Assembly (NCBI GenBank): GCA_020205615.1
Contig: CM035152.1
Span: 154,737,669-154,801,668, forward strand
Direction of reading: 5' to 3'
DNA length: 64,000 nucleotides
DNA from: Panax quinquefolius
Lineage: Eukaryota > Streptophyta > Magnoliopsida > Apiales > Araliaceae
Of the stretch, positions 22,277 through 33,327 are shown in pieces. The translations under genes and the position numbers were made by a program. Positions within the stretch are counted from its first letter, which is position 1. Each line of letters starts with the position of its first letter. Under the pieces are notes generated by a model. That model ran no database searches and was not told the DNA's origin. It was given only the letters and a program-made list of their open reading frames with translations.

Positions 22277-24720
22277 TGTGAGACCCTCAGATTTTATCAA
22301 TAAAGATTTAAATTTTGTCAAAATAATTTTTAATATTATGGTGTGAATTTAAGATAATATTATAGTTGTGGGTAGTATTTATAAATTTTGCAAAGTATGC
22401 AAGTGGTTATATTATATTCGATTGGTGGGAGAATATTCGGTTTAGCAGGGAATATTCGTATAACTACTCAATCATCAGTGGACCCTATTAATGTAATTAT
22501 TGTCGAATTGAGAAAACGACAAAAATATTTTATTGAAATAATTGGCGGAAGTTTTACCGTTGGTTACTTGTTGAACTACTTTAGGTAGTAAAAGTACAAG
22601 AATACGTGTGGTTGCATAGTAAAGACACTACGGTATTGATTATCGATGCTTATGTGAGAAGTCACTCATTTGATTCCATTATTGTCGATTAATAATATGA
22701 ATTATTATAGCGATAATGACGCTTTTGTTTTATTCAGATTATTAACGTAATAAAATGTAAACATCTTTTATATAAAATAGAATACTTTATTAAAGTTATT
22801 CTATAAATAGAATATATTATATTATTATTATAAATAGTGTTGCATAGTGTTTTCGCATAAGTATTGCATAGTGTTTGCATAGTAAAATGTTTTTATATAA
22901 ATAGAATATATTATATTTTATTTAAAAGATTTTTCTTTAAATATGGACCGTCGATTAAAAATAAATCAATCTGGACCGCTTCATGGATTAGTTACTTATG
23001 CATTCCATTTTCCTATAAATAGAAGCTCATTCCTTCATTATTTTCTTACGAATTCATTGAAACTCTGTAGAGAGAAATTATAGAGAAAGCTATAGAGAGA
23101 AAGTTATAGAAAGAAGAAGAGTATTCTCACTACTTCACTACTTCTATATTCAGGTTTTTTTACTAGAAAGGGTATTATTTGTTGTACCTGTAAGTGGTGT
23201 TTCTTCTTTCTTCTTGAAGAGAACTTTTGTTATTCCATTCACTATTATTATTACATTGAATAACCTCGTAAAAGTGGCATACCCTATACATAACCTCAGA
23301 TACGCCAGATACCCTATACTTGGTGAAATCCTTATGTTATTCCATTGCTTATTATTCTCTTGAATAACTCAGATACGCCATGGTTTTCCTATACTTGGTG
23401 ACATTCTTCTATTATTCTCGCTGGAACATCCCGCTCACATGTGTTTTACACCTACCGGTTCCGCTTTATTATTCATTGGAACATCCATCATGTGTTTTAC
23501 AATTCTACCGGGTTCCGCTTTATCATTCTGTTGGAATATCCTATCTCGTGTGTTTTACACCGGATCCGGTTCCATCTTTATTATTCTGTTGGAACATCCC
23601 TTAGGTGTGAATTTCACCGACCGGTTCCGTTATTATTATTCTCATTGAATAACTCAATATGCGCAAGCACCGCATGCATGGTGATTTCTTTTGTTATTCC
23701 ATTCTTTATTATACCTAGTTGGTTAAAACTTTGACTTCTATACTCCATGAAATTAGTAGAATATCCTTGATATTTGCGTTTCATCCAAAGATATCTTTTC
23801 ATGGAAATATTCTTCCGATCATTCTTGAATTTAACTCTACGAAACAAATTATCATGTTGATAATTTGGGCGTTAATAATTCATGGATTAAATAATTCTTA
23901 AACTTGTTTTATTGAATTATTATGTCATTGTCATCATCATCCTTATGTTATATTATGTTATCTTTGGCTTACGTGCGTAGATGAACTTAGTATGATTATG
24001 ACCGAGGATCATTTAAGATAATCATGACTTGATATAAATGATGTGACAAAAGTCCTCGATGGCTCGTAATGCGATGATGGATAGTTTTTGGTATGATTAT
24101 GACCAGGGGTGATTCTAAGATAGTCATGACCATTGATAATTTGATGAAAATCCTTGATCGCCAAGTACAGGATGATTAGATGTGGTGGTTTATTTATTGT
24201 CGAGTCTCAAATGATAAAAATTGATGAAAACCTTTTAAAACCTAAAAGATAGTAGACTTTATTCTCTACTTGACTCTTTTAATGGGTCATTATTCCGTCA
24301 TAGCTTAAACCGCGGTTTATCTATTGTATTTTATCGCTTTAACATCGTTGTTGCTAATGATAATTTATTCTCGCATTATCTTAGTCATAATATTTCTTCT
24401 TGGGCTAGTTGAGCTCACCCTTTCTTTCACCGTTTCTCTTGTGAAATGAGAACATAGGCGGGACGAGTCTGGGAACGAAGTAATGGTCCGAGGATAGCAT
24501 TAGTAGTCCTCACTATTCTCGTGAAATAGTGTGATAATAGTTGTAATGAGGACTCCTTTTGAGTTTGTATAATATCTAGTAGACAATATTTGTATTCAAA
24601 CTCACGCTTTATGTCGTATTGCATACCTATGCGCTTATATTAGTAAGTTGTATTTGAATTTATGTACCATGTAAGTGGCGACCCAAAATGGGTGACGATA
24701 CCTAATTTTGGGGCGTCACA
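22277..24720 (+). repeat. 3' LTR of element B (full length, 2444 bp)
   Basis: Begins TGTGAGACCC after the polypurine tract and ends GGGCGTCACA. It gives the reference length for this family. U3 has GCATAGT repeats (22841-22883) and a TATA box (23014-23021); the transcribed part has TTATTCCA/TGGAATAA modules (23225-23700) and GTGC-loop modules (23930-24180). It runs directly into the interior of another LTR of the same type at 24721, showing insertion into that LTR. Confidence 0.92.
23014..23021 (+). promoter_or_regulatory. LTR TATA box, element B 3' LTR
   Basis: TATAAATA at LTR position about 738, same place and context as in element A (TATAAATAGAAGCTCATTCC). Confidence 0.6.
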
Positions 24721-25900
24721 TCCTATCTGTGTGTTTTACACCGGATCCGGTTCCATCTTTATTATTCTGTTGAACATCCTCGCTTGCAGTGTAATTTCAC
24801 GACTTCACGGTTCTCATTATTATTATTCTTGGAATAACACATACATGCAAGTATCGCATGCGTGGTGATTTCTTTTGTTATTCCATTCTTTATTATACCC
24901 AAATAAGTTAAAACTTTGACTTCTATACTCCATGAAATTAATAGAATATCCTTGATATTTGCGTTTCATCCAAAGATCTTTTCATGGAAATATTCTTCCG
25001 ATCATTCTTGAATTTAACTCTATGAAACAGTATCATGTTGATAATTTGGACGTTAATAATTCATGGATTAAATAATTCTTGAACTTGTTTTATTGAATTA
25101 TTATGTCATTGTCATCATCCTCATGTTATATTATGTTATCTTTGGCTTACGTGCATAGATGAACTTAGTATGATTATGACTAGGGATCATTCGGTATAAT
25201 CACGACTTGATATAAATGATGTGACAAAAGTCCTCGATGGCTTCATAATGCGATGATGGATAGTTTTTGGTATGATTATGACCGGGGTGATTCTTGGTAT
25301 AGTCATGACCATTGATAATTTGATGAAAATCCTCGGCCGTGGTACAGGGATGATTAGATGTGGTGGTTTATTATTGTTTTGAGTCTCAAATGATAAAATT
25401 AATGAAAACCTTTAAAACCTAAAAGATAGTAAACTTTATTCTCTACTTGACTCTTTTAATGGGTTCGCTTATTCATTGCAGCTTAAACCGGTTGTCTATT
25501 GTATTTTATCGCTTTAACATCATTTGAAGGCTAATGATAATTTATTCTCGCATTATCTTAGTCATAATATTTCTTCTTGGGCTAGTTGAGCTCTCACCTT
25601 TTCTTTCACCGTTTTCTCTTGAAATGAGAACATAGGCGGGACGAGTCGGGGAACGTAAGTAATGGTCCGTAGGATAGCATTAGTAGTCCTCACTATTACT
25701 CGTGAAATAGTGTGATAATAGTCAGAATGAGGACTCCTTTTGAGTTTGTATAATATCTAGTAGACAAAATTTGTATTCAAACTCACGCTTTATGTCGTAT
25801 TGTACACGACGCTTATATTAAGTAAGTTGTATTTGAATTTATGTACCATGTAAGTGGCGACCCAAGATGGGTGACGATACATAATTTTGGGGGCGTCACA
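24721..25900 (+). repeat. Partial LTR of element C
   Basis: Resumes at about LTR position 1240 (TCCTATCTGTGTGTTTTAC) and continues to GGGGGCGTCACA. This is the right part of the LTR into which B inserted; the left part is not found next to B because of the rearranged junction at 17415. Confidence 0.82.
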
Positions 25901-26084
25901 CGGTTGGTATATCGAGCTTAGGATATGATCCTGGCTAAGATGTGAGAATAGTACTAGGAGGGAGAGACGAATACCTTCGCTAAGTATGACCTACCTAAGT
26001 TTATTTGGTATTTGATTGGTCGGTCGAGTATAGTGATAATATGTTGCATGTCAATTAACCCTTATTTTGTGGCGGTGTTTGAAA

Positions 26085-27225
26085 ATGGCATCCCAAAATG
26101 TTGAGAATAAAGAATGGAGCACGTGAGATTGTTGATTCTCCACGCATCAATAATCGAGACAATGTGCAACGGGATGGCGATAATCCTCCCGTAAACAACA
26201 ACACCGATCAATTGATGAATGACGAGTACGCTTAAAAGGTTTTTAGAATTCATGCAACATCGGTAAAGCGACTCACATCCAAAACGTAGTGGAAACACGG
26301 AAAACTCTCGGTGGTCCACCGCTAAACAATTCAAGGAGCTGGGACCACCGGAGTTTAAGGGAGAGCCAAAACCACTTCAAGGAAGCATGGATAAAGTAGA
26401 TTACCAAGATATTTGATGTCTTGGGATGCTCCGAGGAGCAAAAGTTTCCTTTTGCCGCCTTTATGTTGCGCGGAGAGGCAAATTACTGGTGGAGAATCGG
26501 TAAAACGTACTCAACCTGCATTGTCTTCAAGATATCTTGGGAGAAGTTTCAGAGTCGTTTCAACGACAAATACTTTCCCGAAAGTATTCACCACATGAAG
26601 GAGGTGGAGTTTATCAAGTTGGAACAAAACAATACGACCGTGTCGCAATACGAGGCAAAGTTTGCATGGAGTTATCACTTGTTTTCGTCCCCACTTGGTA
26701 GATAATGAAGAGAGAATGGCGCGAATGTTTTTAAGAGGTTTGAAGCCGGAGATACGTCAACATCTTATTTCTCATAAACTATGTTTTTATTCGGATGTTG
26801 TAAATAGGGCTCAATTAGTGGAGCGATAACGAGTCAACCCAACTAAAAGAAAGTAGCCAAGAAAATTATAATACCAATGAGAGTAGTCTTGAAGCGGTGA
26901 CAACAAGCACGGAGGAATCAATGGGCCAGATATGGTAACCACTTCGGTGGTAATCGTACCAAAACAATAAGAATGGACATTTCAAGAAAAGGAGATTCAA
27001 CAATGATGGAAAGACGTCAAGACCAAAGACTGTTGTTGTTAAGGAAGGAGAAGGACCACCTATTATATGCTTCAAATGCGGAGAGAGGGACACATCGGTC
27101 CGAATCATACGCCGTCATTCAAAGCGTGTTATAATTGTGGAAAAGAAGGTCACTTAGCTCGATTTTGTCGCCATCAAAGACAAATTCAACTAGGATGGAG
27201 GCACCAAAGGTCGTCCCGGCATAAA
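26085..27225 (+). pseudogene. Decayed gag of element C
   Basis: Begins with ATGGCATCC at 26085. Segment 26421-26705 reads GCSEEQKFPFAAFMLRGEAN and WEKFQSRFNDKYFPESIHHM; a frameshift near 26680-26700 breaks the conserved helix, and FLRGLKPEIRQHLIS follows in another frame at 26728-26780. The second zinc knuckle CYNCGKEGHLARFC at 27127-27170 is intact. It is close to A (for example the 26530-26660 stretch) but carries different frameshifts. Confidence 0.82.
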
Positions 27226-27698
27226 CCAAAGCCGTAGTTTAAGAGAGAGCGTTTTTTTTCTCGTGACGAGGAACCCGAATAAAATTATCACGGGTAAGTT
27301 AATCATAAGCTCTCATGAAGTCTATACCGTGTTGAGATACCGGTTCTACCCACTTTTTTATTTCACCTAGTTGTGTTCAACGCTTAAATTTGATTCCGTT
27401 TAAACTTTGACTTATTGGTTGAAACTTCATAAGAGAACCTTCGTTACTCCAATCATTTATTAATCTTGTTTTTTCAAATAAACACTTTCACGCTACTTGT
27501 CGATCTTAACTCTTTGAAAATACTTGCCTTTGAGGTAATTTTTGAAAATGATTGATTAACTACTTCATTATCTTTTTAAGTAAGGTTGTTAAACTTTTAT
27601 ATTCATAACCAACCTCATATATCTGAATTCAAAGAATGTAAACCCTAAAGTTAATCATTTTTATATATCGCCCATAAGTAAAGTTGTTTCGATCCTTT
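27226..27698 (+). pseudogene. Protease remnant of element C
   Basis: GATACCGGTTCTACCCAC at 27336-27353 encodes DTGSTH, the aspartic protease active site, which A and B have lost. Later parts are frame-broken and the sequence ends at 27698. Confidence 0.65.
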
Positions 27699-28058
27699 TT
27701 TTTAATTCAGGATGGAGTTTTATAGGAGTAGTTATAAAATATTTGTATTTAAACGTGTATTAAGAAAAATTAAAAGATTGAATATAATAGAGGGGATGGA
27801 GTTCTCTAGTATAAACCGATCAAATTCACTTAATTTATGATAATTTCTATGATATTTTTGCTGCATTCACATCAAATAAAACGCTTGTACCTATATCAAT
27901 CAATCTTTCTGATAGTGGCATACAAATTGCAGTCTTGTCACAATGCTATAATTCCACACATTTCTAATGATCTTCGGAATTGTTCTCTCAATGAATCCTT
28001 CTAAAAGAAGAATTAATCAAAATAAATAAGTAGTAAGTAATTGGTTTTTTTTTTTTTT
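27699..28058. other. Low-copy flank without recognised gene
   Basis: AT-rich DNA right of truncated element C. No similarity to the retroelements and no coding signal seen. Confidence 0.5.
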
Positions 28059-28087
28059 GGGGGGAGGGGTGGGGGGGGGGGGGGTGG
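28059..28087 (+). repeat. G-run with quadruplex potential
   Basis: After a T-run, 29 bases that are almost all G, with single A and T interruptions (GGGGGGAGGGGT then 14 G, T, GG). Four or more G-tracts make an intramolecular quadruplex possible. The exact length may be unreliable because homopolymers are error-prone. Confidence 0.7.
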
Positions 28088-28097
28088 TCTCCCGTAG

Positions 28098-28271
28098 CCT
28101 TAATGACCGGTAATGACCGGTGTGCCCCGTTTTTTTTTTTTTTTTAACCACAATTATAAAAAATAATAATAATAATAATAGAACAAGTTTGAACAAAAAA
28201 TTATAAAAAAAAATATATTTTTTATTAAAAAAACACTGATAAAGTGCATCGGTCATTATCGGTCATTAAGG
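28098..28271. mobile_element. Small inverted-repeat (MITE-like) element, copy 1
   Basis: 25-bp terminal inverted repeats: CCTTAATGACCGG with a second TAATGACCGG at 28098-28122, matched by the complement at 28247-28271. The 124-bp interior is T-run, A/T repeats and AAAAAACACTGATAAA. No coding capacity. Superfamily unassigned. Confidence 0.65.
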
Positions 28272-28324
28272 CACCGGACCGCCCATTGATCCGGAGTAAT
28301 AGTGTAACCAAATTCTTCCGGCAG

Positions 28325-28490
28325 CCTTAATGACCGGTAATGACCGGTGCCTTTTTTTTTTTTTTTTTTTTTTACCACAATTATAAAAATAAAATAAAAT
28401 AATAGAACAAATTTGAACAAAAAACTATAAAAAAAAAATATATTTTTTATTAAAAAAACACTGATAAAATGCACCGGTCATTTAGGGACC
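28325..28490. mobile_element. Small inverted-repeat (MITE-like) element, copy 2
   Basis: Tandem copy of 28098-28271 with a 227-bp period that includes the linker (TTGATCCGGAGTAATAGTG at about 28285 and again at about 28501). Its right terminal repeat (28472-28490) is shortened. Confidence 0.65.
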
Positions 28491-28535
28491 GGACCGCCCC
28501 TTGATCCGGAGTAATAGTGTAACCAAATTCTACCA

Positions 28536-29319
28536 TTATTACTTTGTCCGAGAGAGAGATCCTAATGCAGGAACGTTATCCTTAAAAATATATTATTTTA
28601 AAAAAAAATATAAGATTATGTTTATTTTCTTAAAATTAATTTAAAATATTTTTGAATTAAAAATAAATTTTATTTATTTAATTAATAGTAGTAATATTTA
28701 GTAACTTATGTTACGTTTGAATTGAAAGAATGTAATGGATAGCAGAATGATTCTTATTCCATAAGAAGGGTTCAATTCATTATAATCGAAACTAAATACA
28801 ATTTTTTTTATTCCATATGAATGAGTCAATCTAGTTAGTAATATTTTTACGATATATTTTTTAATTTAACAAAAAAAATTCACAATATATAACATAAGTC
28901 AAGTGCTCAAGTGACATTTTGTCAAAACTCCTAGTGATAAAATGAATCTTATGCTTAAAAAATATTTCAAGATGGCATAAAAAATAAATATTAATACCAT
29001 ATTTTAGAATAAAAAAGAATATTTAAAAAAAAAACAAAAGTAAAAAATTAGCCATATAAGAAAAACCAATTTTATTAAACAGCTGGAATTAAAAACATTA
29101 TAAACCAGTAACCAATTGGGCATCCCCGTCATGGTTCCCGAAATTTGGAAGCAAGCAAACACAACCGAAACCAAACAGCCCCTTCTAAAGTTAAAAAAGA
29201 AAAAACGAAAACGACGAACGACACCAAATTGAGAGAAATGAATCAGAACCGTTAATCTTATATCCTCCCAGACACAAGATACTACGGCACTTCAGCCCAT
29301 TCGCAAAAGGATTGGATTC
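28536..29319. other. AT-rich intergenic DNA
   Basis: Long A/T runs, no open frame or repeat recognised. The last part lies downstream of the WUN1-like gene and may hold its 3' end. Confidence 0.5.
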
Positions 29320-29325
29320 TTTATT
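29320..29325 (-). terminator. Poly(A) signal of WUN1-like gene
   Basis: AATAAA on the minus strand, 47 bases beyond the stop codon and within a GTGCTATTGAATAAAGAATCC context. Confidence 0.5.
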
Positions 29326-29371
29326 CAATAGCACGATACTATTTTACTTACGGCCGCACCAGATCAAGTCC

Positions 29372-29833
29372 TTATATCGCAAGAACAAGACCCGGCACTG
29401 ATTTTCCTCCAAGATCCGACAGACTGCTCTCCCAAACAGAAGGGCAATTGAGAGAGGTAACTGAAGACGAGAAGTCCGACCCGTTTCCGAAACGGGTAAC
29501 GGTGAGGGAAGTGTTGAAATACTCCCGGACCTGGGTAATTATCCCATCAGTTACTGTCCAGGCGTGAATCCAGGAGATTGAACGGCCTTGATCGCAGCCC
29601 TCGACGAGGACCGTTGGTCCGAATGCGGTAACGGATTGTGGGGAAAATTCGAACGATTCAGTTGATAATGTGTCAGTGCCGGTGAGAAGGCGCATCATAA
29701 ACTGGTGGGACGGCGGGCCATGGAACCACCACTCGAGATCGGAGGCAAGGAGCTTGTGGACGGTGATGACGTCACGAGCGGTCAGCGCTTCATAGAGGGC
29801 GAGTACCACCCTTTGGTTTTTGGTTTCCTCCAG
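29372..29833 (-). CDS. Wound-induced protein 1 (WUN1)-like, NTF2-fold protein
   Basis: Plant WUN1/SAG20-type protein (PF07107, NTF2-like fold). Family members are induced by wounding or senescence; biochemical role unknown. The minus-strand frame shows VVLALYEALTARDV, then WWFHGPPSHQFMMRLLTG, the family signature, then the SWIHAWTVTDGIITQVREYF sheet region, and ends KSVPGLVLAI, the usual C-terminus. Length 153 codons from CTG at 29831-29833 is normal for the family, single exon. No in-frame ATG exists between the upstream TGA (29867-29869) and the conserved domain. The CTG encodes the first residue of LEETKNQR, where relatives commonly begin with Met, and has G at -3 and +4. So either a CTG start, a missed 5' exon, or a lost start. 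The frame is otherwise intact. It is the only non-transposon gene in the window. Confidence 0.85.
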   Translation of the reverse strand: MEETKNQRVVLALYEALTARDVITVHKLLASDLEWWFHGPPSHQFMMRLLTGTDTLSTESFEFSPQSVTAFGPTVLVEGCDQGRSISWIHAWTVTDGIITQVREYFNTSLTVTRFGNGSDFSSSVTSLNCPSVWESSLSDLGGKSVPGLVLAI

Positions 29834-29952
29834 AGCTTCCTGATAGTTAGCCAGTTCTGGCGCAAATCAAACTTTTCACGTTTTTAGAGAGAGAGAGAAA
29901 TTAAGAAGGAGAGGTGAATGGTGAGAAATTTGGAGAGGGAAATAGATGTGAT

Positions 29953-29959
29953 TATATAG
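29953..29959 (-). promoter_or_regulatory. TATA box of WUN1-like gene
   Basis: TATATAA on the minus strand, about 120 bases upstream of the CTG. The leader between them is CT-rich (CTCTCTCTCT near 29885-29897) and has no ATG. Confidence 0.6.
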
Positions 29960-29978
29960 GGATATGGGAGGGGTATTA

Positions 29979-30077
29979 TCGGTAAATTCTTAGTCAACAA
30001 AACCGTAGAATCGGTAAATTCTTAGTCAACAAAATCGTAGAGGTTGAATCGGTAAATTCATAGTTAACAAATTAACA
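29979..30077 (-). promoter_or_regulatory. Triplicated 32-bp promoter repeat with W-box motifs
   Basis: ATCGGTAAATTCTTAGTCAA repeats at 29979-30010 and 30011-30042, with a diverged third copy at 30049-30077. On the gene's strand the first two contain TTGACT (29993-29998 and 30025-30030), the W-box core bound by WRKY factors; the third has TTAACT. The repeats lie 20-120 bases upstream of the TATA box. Confidence 0.6.
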
Positions 30078-30648
30078 TGAAAACTCCAGATCTCCTATTC
30101 TGTCTCCTCTATTATGATTAAATAATTGTTATAAAAAAATACAAAATAATTTGTATGGCTTTAATGGGTTATAATCGGTAGATCCATCTATATATATATG
30201 GTGAATTATTTATTAATTAAATTTTAACATATTATTTAATAAACTAGTTTTTATAAGAGTTTATTGTAAGTGTAGCAGAACTCATTATTATCACGTACTT
30301 CTTCCATTCCAATTTATGAGCTAATTATTGACTTTTAAAAATTAATATAAATATTTTTTAATTTAAAATTAAAATAACTTAAAACAATTATAAAATAATA
30401 AAATTTACAATGAATAGTATTTTTAAAAGTTTACAAAATTTTATAATTATGTTAAATAAAACAGAAAAAACTATGTCAATTTTAAATTTAAAATATTTTT
30501 AAATTAATTTTAAAAAGTAATAATAATTTTATATTTTAAAGTGAATGACGTATTGACTATTTACTTTTACTCGTATTTATATAAGAGAATAAACTTTACA
30601 AACAAAAATTGACATGATTTATAAGTAAAATTATTTTAAAATTTAAGA
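30078..30648. other. AT-rich intergenic DNA upstream of WUN1-like gene
   Basis: No gene or repeat recognised; ends at the 10-bp target duplication of the MULE-like element. Confidence 0.5.
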
Positions 30649-30658
30649 AATTTAAATG
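30649..30658. repeat. Target site duplication, left, of MULE-like element
   Basis: AATTTAAATG, identical to 50468-50477 on the other side of the element. Confidence 0.75.
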
Positions 30659-30885
30659 GGCAAAATTAAGAATTTTTTCATTTTAGTTGGCAGCTTTTAT
30701 TTATTACACCACTAAATTTTAAATTTTTTAAATTAATCCATTGAACTAATTAAAAATTGGACCATTATCTTAAATTGACTAAACTTTTATCAAATTGTTT
30801 TAAACTTTTTTCTACGTGGCTGATAAAAAAATAAAAAATGAACTGGGATGCTACCTATATGGTTGTGAATTATAGGGTCTAAGGC
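30659..30885 (+). repeat. Left TIR of MULE-like element
   Basis: Best conserved over the first 90 bases, weaker to about 30885 (TAGGGTCTAAGGCCTACC against the complement of the GGGCCC region at 50235-50250). Confidence 0.7.
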
Positions 30886-31617
30886 CTACCATTCCAAGGG
30901 ACACACATTCAAAAATTGTGGAATTGCTCGAGAGATGTTAGCAGCAAGACCCTTCTAATGCCAGACTTTTCAGAAATCATCTAGATCTTGCACCATATAG
31001 AGAAGACGGTATAGAAAATGACACAAGTCTATATTTCTATTCATTTTAAGAATTTTGATATGAGTGTATTCTGTTCTTGAAATAGATTGCAGAAGAAGAT
31101 AGGTCTGGCAAAAGGCAGAATCATGTAAGAAAATTCCTTCTTTCTTGTCCTGCCTCTTTCATCTGCTTGGTTCTGTTTAGTCTTACTGATGACTACAATG
31201 GGTACCTCCAAAAATCTCCGCTCCAATCTATTATTTGCCAAGTCCGAGGGTTTATAGATTGTATGGCGTTCTTGCGAGATTAGTACTGATCGTGTGTGGC
31301 CTGGATTTTGGGGATTATGATCTAAGCTGGGAATCGGGTTTGGGTTCTTGTCCGAGGGTTTAAATTTGTTCCGGTGATGGTTTGGCAGATGGATCTGCTC
31401 CGGATCTGATAAATTGTGTTCATATTTGTTATCTTTCCAATATCATATTTTTGTTTTATTTTCTTTTTGGTTTGTTTTACAGTTAGTTCAGTTCTGGGTT
31501 GGACTAGACTTCGTCGTTCCAACCTGTTTGATTTGGGTTGTTCTTATTTCGTTTGATCTGGGTTTTTCCATATTTGTTCGGTTGTTTTTCCCATGTTTGT
31601 TCGGTTGTTTCCTCTTC
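30886..31617. other. Interior of MULE-like element, left part
   Basis: Non-repetitive sequence; from about 31300 strongly G/T-rich on the plus strand, in the style of a plant 5' UTR or first intron. Continues at 49913 on the other side of element F. No protein recognised. Confidence 0.5.
31613..31617. repeat. Target site duplication, left, of element F
   Basis: TCTTC directly before TGTGACGCC; repeated at 49913-49917 directly after ...TCTCACA. Confidence 0.85.
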
Positions 31618-32639
31618 TGTGACGCCCCCAAAATAGGTATACATCATCCATCTCGGTCGTCGGATCGTATACTGCATGTAATCTGAAATACAATCTTAAA
31701 TATACAACAAAATGAGTTTTAATACAAATATTGTTTACAGCATATATCCACTCTCGAATAAGTCGCCATTATAATTATTATCACACTATTTCATGTAATA
31801 AATGAGGACTACTAATCTTTATCATCCTGACCATCACTCCGCCCCACGACTAATTCCCTAACTACGCTCTCGTTTTACTCAAGAATAAATGAAAAGAAAG
31901 AAGAATGAAATTTCAATGGCCGAAGAAATATTATGACCAAGATAATGCAGAATAAATTATCATTAAGCGTGATGTTAAACCGATAAAATACAATGATGCA
32001 ATGTTTTTATCATGCATGGAATAAAGAATCCATTAAAAGAAATCAAGTAGAGAATAAAATCTACTATCTTTTATGATTTAAAAGGTTTTATCACTTTTAT
32101 CATAAGACTACAACAATAAATAAACCACATCATCGAATCACCCCCTGACTACGTACCAGGATATTCTTTAAGATTATCGCGATCATAATTATCCATCCAC
32201 GACTACTGGTAGGGAATATTTGTTTATTCATCAAATTCGTTAATGATACGCCAACAATCATCCATCAACGATCTACGCTCTGGTAGAACGGCGACTTTTA
32301 TCACATTATTTGTAATATTACGGTCGTGATTATACCGAATAATTCCTAATATAATCATACCAAGTTCATCTACGCACTACGCGCCACGTATTTATGAGCA
32401 AAAAATATAAACATGGCGATGATGACAATGATATAAGAATTCAATAAAAGCAAGTTCGAAATTAATTTATCCAAGGGAACTAATAACATCCAAATTTTCA
32501 ACACGATACTTATTTGTAAAGTAAAATTCGAGAATCGCCGAAATTTTCCATTTGAAAGATCTTTGGATGAAGCCTTGAAATATCGAGATATTCCACTAAT
32601 TTCATGGAAAGATAGAAATCAAAACTTTTAACCAACCGA

Positions 32640-33170
32640 GTATAATAAAGAATGGAATAACAATGTAAATCACCACGCGTGCAGTAATTAGCATGTATTA
32701 GTTATTCCAACAGAATAATAAATAATCGGGCAAGGCCGGGTGAAATTACACCGACGGGAGGCTCCAAATGAATAATAAAGAATGGAATAACAACAAAATC
32801 ATCATGTATGCAGATTGCTTGGCATGATGCGAGTTATTCCAATGTAATAATAAATACTTTAATAATAAATAATGGGCCCAGGTCGGGTTAAATTAACGCT
32901 GATTTTATATTCCGACATAATATTAAAGAATGGAATAATAGAAGAATTTCACCACGTATGCAGAAGAATTGATTTACGAGTTATTCCAACATAATAATAA
33001 AGAATGGAATAACGTAGGATTTTACCAAGTATAGTGAAATTCACAGATACAAGGTTATTCCAATAGAATAATAAAGAATGGAACAATGTAAGGATTTAAA
33101 AAGTATAGGAAGTCAGCGTGATACGAATTATTCCAACAGAATAATAAAGGATGGAATAATGATTCTTCTT
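32640..33170 (-). repeat. Tandem inverted-repeat modules in F LTR
   Basis: Seven or so modules of about 65-80 bp, each with GTTATTCCAA and GAATGGAATAAC arms around a short A/T spacer, separated by the ATTTCACCAAGTATAG-like linker. Same design as 770-1270 in element A. Confidence 0.7.
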
Positions 33171-33319
33171 CGTGAATCAAAAAGAATAATAACACTCTTA
33201 CCAGTAAAAAAACCTGGATATCAAGAAGTGAAGTAGTAGAAACTCTTCTTCTTTCTCTCTATAATTTTTCTCTCTCTGTAGCCAATGAATTCGTAAGAAA
33301 TAATGAAGGAATGAAACTT

Positions 33320-33327
33320 TATTTATA
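33320..33327 (-). promoter_or_regulatory. LTR TATA box, element F left LTR
   Basis: TATAAATA on the minus strand; leader with GAGAGAAAAATTATAGAG follows, as in A. The right LTR has CATAAATG at the same place (about 48800), so its box is damaged. Confidence 0.55.

Larger units (their letters stand above)
25901..27698 (+). mobile_element. Internal region of element C, truncated
   Basis: Primer site TTGGTATATCGAGC at 25904, gag, then protease up to 27698, where similarity to A and B stops inside the stretch GTAAAG...GATCC and unrelated T-rich sequence begins. RT, integrase and the 3' LTR are missing. Confidence 0.8.

Noticed and set aside
28017..28474. Two minus-strand frames of 72-79 codons
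   Set aside because: Translations of T/A runs and of the duplicated inverted-repeat element.
29705..29887. 60-codon plus-strand frame over the WUN1-like gene
   Set aside because: Antisense of the conserved coding frame.
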